Source: Canna indica (lineage: Eukaryota > Streptophyta > Magnoliopsida > Zingiberales > Cannaceae). From it: 64,000 nt of DNA. The notes below the pieces were generated by a model. That model did no database searches. It was not told where the DNA came from and worked only from the letters and a program-made list of their open reading frames with translations. Both the position numbers and the translations under genes were made by a program. Of the stretch, positions 59,242-64,000 are shown piece after piece. The DNA lies in assembly GCA_034359265.1 (NCBI GenBank), contig CP136897.1, positions 31,545,501 to 31,609,500 of the forward strand, given 5' to 3'. Within the stretch, counting starts at the first letter, position 1; each line of letters begins with the position of its first letter.

Positions 59242-59609
59242 GTCGTGCACTTCTGATCGTCGGCTAATAAGGGGGAGCGTCCGAGGGATAGCTCGGGGTC
59301 ATTTTCTTCGTCTCTTTGCGCGCCTTTTAGCGCCACGTGAAAAGCTGAAATCGGACAATAATGCACCGAGTTACGCCCGTTTTAAACGAAAAATAATAAT
59401 TGAAATGTTATATTTCTTATTTATTTACAAATTTTAATTTTTCGGGACGGTTGGTCGATCGAGCCGGCCGTAGAGGTTGCGGCGGGCCCCGCGCGGGCGA
59501 TCGACAGCTAAATTTTATGTCGACGACGTCGTCCGTCCTTAATGTTTGGTTCGAAAGATTGGTAAAAAAAATGATCTCGTCGTGCAATCAAATAGGTAGT
59601 AAAAAAAAA

Positions 59610-59726
59610 GGTGCAACACAAGAACTTCCCAGGGGGTCACCCATCCTAGTACTACTCTCGCCCAAGCACGCTTAACTTCGGAGTTCTGATGGGATCCGAT
59701 GCGTTAGTGCTGGTATGATCGCACTC
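59610..59726 (-). rRNA. 5S rRNA: 5S copy 127
   Basis: 117 nt; C107U, C104U, C28U, G2A. Confidence 0.9.
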
Positions 59727-60094
59727 GTCATGCACTTCTGATTGTCGGCTAATAAGGGTGAGCGTCCGAGTGATAGCTCGAGGTCATTTTCTTCGTTTCT
59801 TCGCGCGCCTTTTAGCGCCACGTGAAAAGCTGAAATCGGACAATAATGCACGGAGTAACGCCCGTTTTAAATGAAAAATAATAATTGAAATGTTATTTTT
59901 CTTATTTATTTACAAATTTTAATTTTTTGGGTCGGTTGGTCGATCGAGCCGGCCGTAGAGGTTGCGGCTGGCCCCGCGCGGGCGATCGACAGCCAAATTT
60001 TATGTCGACGACGTCGTCCGTCCTTAACGTTTGGTTAGAAAGATTGGTAAAAAAAATGATCTCGTCGTGCAATCAAATAGGTAGTAAAAAAAAA

Positions 60095-60211
60095 GGTGCA
60101 ACACGAGGACTTCCCAAGGGGTCACCCATCCTAGTACTACTCTCGCCCAAGCATGCTTAACCTCGGAGTTCTGATGGGATCCGGTGCGTTAGTGCTGGTA
60201 TGATCGCACCC
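60095..60211 (-). rRNA. 5S rRNA: 5S copy 128
   Basis: 117 nt; C95U, G58A, A50G. Confidence 0.9.
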
Positions 60212-60579
60212 GTCATGCACTTCTGATCGTCGGCAAATAAGGGTGAGCGTCCGAGGGATAGCTCGGGGTCATTTTCTTCGTCTCTTCGCGCGCCTTTTAG
60301 CGCCACGTGAAAAGCTAAAATCGGACAATAATGCACGGAGTTACGCCCGTTTTAAACGAAAAATAATAATTGAAATGTTATTTTTCTTATTTATTTACCA
60401 ATTTTAATTTTTCGGGTCGGTTGGTCGATCGAGCAGGCCGTAGAGGTTTCTGCGGGCCCCGCGCGGGCGATCGAGAGCCAAATTTTATGTCGACGACGTC
60501 GTCTGTCCTTAACGTTTGGTTAGAAAGATTGGTAAAAAAAATGATCTCGTCGAGCAATCAAATAGGTAGTAAAAAAAAA

Positions 60580-60696
60580 GGTGCAACACGAGGACTTCCC
60601 AGGGGGTCACCCATCCTAGTACTACTCTCGCCCAAGCACGCTTAGCTTCGGAGTTTTGATGGGATCCGGTGCGTTAGTGCTGGTATGATCGAACCC
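60580..60696 (-). rRNA. 5S rRNA: 5S copy 129
   Basis: 117 nt; U52C, G41A, G5U. Related to copy 126, two units away. Confidence 0.9.
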
Positions 60697-61063
60697 GTCG
60701 TGCACTTCTGATCGTCGGCTAATAAGGGGGAGCGTCCGAGGGATAGCTCGGGGTCATTTTCTTCGTCTCTTTGCGCGCCTTTTAGCGCCACATGAAAAGC
60801 TGAAATCGGACAATAATGCACCGAGTTACGCCCGTTTTAAACGAAAAATAATAATTGAATTGTTATATTTCTTATTTATTTACAAATTTTAATTTTTCGG
60901 GTCGGTTGGTCGATCGAGCCGGCCGTAGAGGTTGCGGCGGGCCCCGCGCGGGCGATCGACAGCTAAATTTTATGTCGACGACGTCGTCCGTCCTTATCGT
61001 TTGGTTAGAAAGATTGGTAAAAAAATGATCTCGTCGTGCAATCAAATAGGTAGTAAAAAAAAA

Positions 61064-61180
61064 GGTGCAACACGAGGACTTCCGAGAGGTTCACCCATCC
61101 TAGTACTACTCTCGCCCAAGCACGCTTAACTTCGGAGTTTTGATGGGATCCAGTGCGTTAGTGCTGGTATGATCGCACCC
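61064..61180 (-). rRNA. 5S rRNA: 5S copy 130
   Basis: 117 nt; G97C, C94U, C91A, G41A, C29U. Confidence 0.89.
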
Positions 61181-61548
61181 GTCTTGCACTTCTGATCGTC
61201 GGCTAATAAGGGTGAGCGTCCGAGTGATAGCTCGGGGTCATTTTCTTCGTCTCTTCGCGCTCCTTTTAGCGCCACGTGAAAAGCTGAAATCAGACAATAA
61301 TGCACGGAGTTACGCCCATTATAAACGAAAAATAATAATTGAAATGTTATTTTTCTTATTTAATTACAAATTTTAATTTTTCGGGTCGGTTGGTCGATCG
61401 AGCCGGCCGTAGAGGTTGCGGCAGGCCCCGCGCGGGCGATCGACAGCCAAATTTTATGTCGACGACGTCGTCCGTCCTTAACGTTTGGTTAGAAAGATTG
61501 GTAAAAAAAATGATCTCGTCGTGCAATCAAATAGGTAGTAAAAAAAAA

Positions 61549-61665
61549 GGTGCAACACGAGAACTTCCCAGGGGGTCACCCATCTTAGTACTACTCTCGC
61601 CCAAACACGCTTAACTTCGGAGTTCTGATGGGATCCGGTGCGTTAGTGCTGCTATGATCGCACCC
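61549..61665 (-). rRNA. 5S rRNA: 5S copy 131
   Basis: 117 nt; C104U, G81A, C61U, C14G. Confidence 0.89.
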
Positions 61666-62033
61666 ATCATGCACTTCTGATCGTCGGCTAATAAGGGTGA
61701 GCGTCCGAGGGATATCTCGGGGTCATTTTCTTCGTCTCTTCGCGCGCCTTTTAGCACCACGTGAAAAGCTGAAATCGCACAATAATGCACGGAGTAACAC
61801 CCGTTTTAAACGAAAAATAATTATTGAAATGTTATTTTTCTTATTTATTTACAAATTTTAATTTTTTGGGTCGGTTGGTCGATCGAGCCGGCCGTAGAGG
61901 TTGCGGCTGGCCCCGCGCGGGCGATCGACAGCCAAATTTTATGTCGACGACGTCGTCCGTCCTTAACGTTTGGTTAGAAAGATTGGTAAAAAAAATGATC
62001 TCGTCGTGCAATCAAATAGGTAGTAAAAAAAAA

Positions 62034-62149
62034 GGTGCAACACGAGGACTTCCCAGGGGTCACCCATCGTAGTACTACTCTCGCCCAAGCACGCTTAACC
62101 TCGGAGTTCTGATGGGATCCGGTGCGTTAGTGCTGGTATGATCGCACCC
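62034..62149 (-). rRNA. 5S rRNA: 5S copy 132, 1-nt deletion
   Basis: 116 nt; one C lost from the 91-95 run, plus G81C, A50G. Confidence 0.87.
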
Positions 62150-62517
62150 ATCATGCACTTCTGATCGTCGGCTAATAAGGGTGAGCGTCCGAGGGATAGC
62201 TCGGGGTCATTTTCTTCGTCTCTTCGCGCGCCTTTTAGCGTCACGTGAAAAGCTGAAATCGGACAATAATGCACGGAGTTATGCCCATTTTAAACGAAAA
62301 ATAATAATTGAAATGTTATTTTTCTTATTTATTTACAAATTTTAATTTTTCGGGTCGGTTGGTCGATCGAGCCGGCCGTAGAGGTTGCGGCGGGCCCCGC
62401 GCGGGCGATCGACAGCCAAATTTTATGTCGACGACGTCGTCTGTCCTTAACGTTTGGTTAGAAAGATTGGTAAAAAAAATGATCTCGTCGTGCAATCAAA
62501 TAGTTAGTAAAAAAAAA

Positions 62518-62634
62518 GGTGCAACACGAGGAGTTCCCAGGGGGTCACCAATCCTAGTACTACTCTCGCCCAAGCACGCTTAACTTCGGAGTTCTGATGG
62601 GAACCGGTGCGTTAGTGCTGGTATGATCGCACCC
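62518..62634 (-). rRNA. 5S rRNA: 5S copy 133
   Basis: 117 nt; G102C, G85U, A32U. The same trio is in copy 135. Confidence 0.9.
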
Positions 62635-63002
62635 GTCATGCACTTCTGATCGTCGGCTAATAAGGGTGAGCGTCCGAGTGATAGCTCGGGGTCATATTCT
62701 TCGTCTCTTCGCGCGCCTTTTAGCACCACGTGAAAAGCTAAAATCGGACAATAATGCACGGAGTTACGCCCGTTATAAACGAATAATAATAATTGAAATG
62801 TTATTTTTCTTATTTATTTACAAATTTTAATTTTTTGGGTCGGTTGGTCGATCGAGCCGGCCGTAGAGGTTGCGGCTGGCCCCGCGCGGGCGATCGACAG
62901 CGAAATTTTATGTTGACGACGTCGTCCGTCCTTAACATTTGGTTAGAAAGATTGGTAAAAAAAATGATCTCGTCGTGCAATCAAATAGGTAGTAAAAAAA
63001 AA

Positions 63003-63118
63003 GGTGCAACACGAGAACTTCCCAGGGGGTCACCAATCCTAGCACTACTCTCGCCCAAGCACGCTTAACTTAAGAGTTCCGATGGGATCCGATGCGTTAG
63101 TGCTGGTATGTAGCACCC
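63003..63118 (-). rRNA. 5S rRNA: 5S copy 134, 1-nt deletion near the 5' end
   Basis: 116 nt; TATGTAGCACCC replaces TATGATCGCACCC, altering RNA 7-9. Also C104U, G85U, A77G, C28U and changes at 39-48. Confidence 0.84.
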
Positions 63119-63486
63119 GTCATGCACTTCTGATCGTCGGCTAATAAGGGTGAGCGTCGGAGTGATAGCTCGGGGTCATTTTCTTCGTCTCTTCGCGCGC
63201 CTTTTAGCGCCACGTGAAAAGCTGAAATCAGACAATAATGCACGGAGTTACGCCCGTTATAAACGAAAAATAATAATTGAAATGTTATTTTTCTTATTTA
63301 TTTACAAATTTTAATTTTTTGGGTCGGTTGGTCGATCGAGCCGGCCGTAGAGGTTGCGGCTGGCCCCGCGCGGGCGATCGACAGCCAAATTTTATGTCGA
63401 CGACGTCGTCCGTCGTTAACGTTTGATTAGAAAGATTGGTAAAAAAAATGATCTCTTCGTGCAATCAAATAGTTAGTAAAAAAAAA

Positions 63487-63603
63487 GGTGCAACACGAGG
63501 AGTTCCCAGGGGGTCACCAATCCTAGTACTACTCTAGCCCAAGCACGCTTAACTTCGGAGTTCTGAGGGGAACCGGTGCGTTAGTGCTGGTATGATCGCA
63601 CCC
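63487..63603 (-). rRNA. 5S rRNA: 5S copy 135
   Basis: 117 nt; G102C, G85U, G68U, A37C, A32U. Confidence 0.89.
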
Positions 63604-63945
63604 GTCATGCACTTCTGATCGTCGGCTAATAAGGGTGAGCGTCCGAGTGATAGCTCGGGGTCATTTTCTTCGTCTCTTCGCGCGCCTTTTAGCGCCACGT
63701 GAAAAGCTGAAATCGGACAATAATGCACGGAGTTACGCCCGTTTTAAACGAAAAATAATAATTGAAATGTTATTTTTCTTATTTGTTTACAAAATTTAAT
63801 TTTTCGGGTCGGTTGGTCGATCGAGCCGGCCGTAGAGGTTGCGGCGGGCGATCGACAGCCAAATTTTATGTCGACGACGTCGTCCGTCTTTAACGTTTGG
63901 TTAGGAAGATTGGTAAAAAAAATGATCTCGTCGTGCAATCAAATA

Positions 63946-64000
63946 GGTGCAACACGAGGACTTCCCAGGGGGTCACCCATCCTAGTACTACTCTCGCCCA
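63946..64000 (-). rRNA. 5S rRNA: 5S copy 136, cut by window edge; primary terminator deleted
   Basis: RNA positions 63-117 are inside the window and match the consensus. The T tract and the GC block of the following spacer are deleted as in copy 13, but C21 is not changed to G (TTCCCAGGGGG). Confidence 0.88.

Overview
The window is almost entirely a plant nuclear 5S ribosomal DNA array. I count 136 head-to-tail copies of the 5S rRNA gene, all on the minus strand. The usual repeat is about 485 bp: a 117-nt gene plus a spacer of about 368 bp. The gene matches the angiosperm-type 5S rRNA from GGGTGCGATCATACC at its 5' end to TCGTGTTGCACC at its 3' end, with A box, IE and C box in the usual places. 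The 5S sequence and a plastid psbB insert both point to a land plant nuclear genome, probably an angiosperm. I cannot name the species. No protein-coding gene looks real.

Layout. About 1-10.2 kb holds mixed spacer types, several gene copies fused to spacer, and units without a T-tract terminator. About 10.4-20.2 kb holds a second spacer subfamily (ATGGCGACGAC instead of ATGTCGACGAC). It includes a ~2.95-kb segmental duplication (about 13.17-16.12 and 16.12-19.01 kb) rich in truncated copies, 198-bp mini-units and a unit without any gene. About 20.2-33.56 kb is a fairly regular array with 5-unit and 8-unit internal duplications. At 33.56-34.27 kb a ~0.7-kb plastid psbB (CP47) fragment replaces about 388 bp of array; it carries two in-frame stops. 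About 34.27-39.4 kb is array again, with several terminator-less units. About 39.4-58.8 kb is a zone in which 31 copies share G87U inside the C box, arranged in nested higher-order repeats of 1455, 2881, 5749 and 7205 bp. From 59 kb to the end the ordinary type returns.

How it works. Each full-length copy should be transcribed leftward by RNA polymerase III from internal control elements, helped by a TATA-like TTATTA at -29 to -24, and should stop in an 8-10 nt T tract right after the gene. A second T tract lies about 40 bp further on. Of the 136 copies, 122 are full length or nearly so, 13 are truncated, internally deleted or fused, and one is cut by the window edge. All seven CpG sites of the gene show C-to-T or G-to-A changes in some copies, as expected of a methylated, partly silent array.

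Numbering in the entries is RNA sense from the 5' end of the 117-nt gene. 'Consensus' means the most common sequence in this window.
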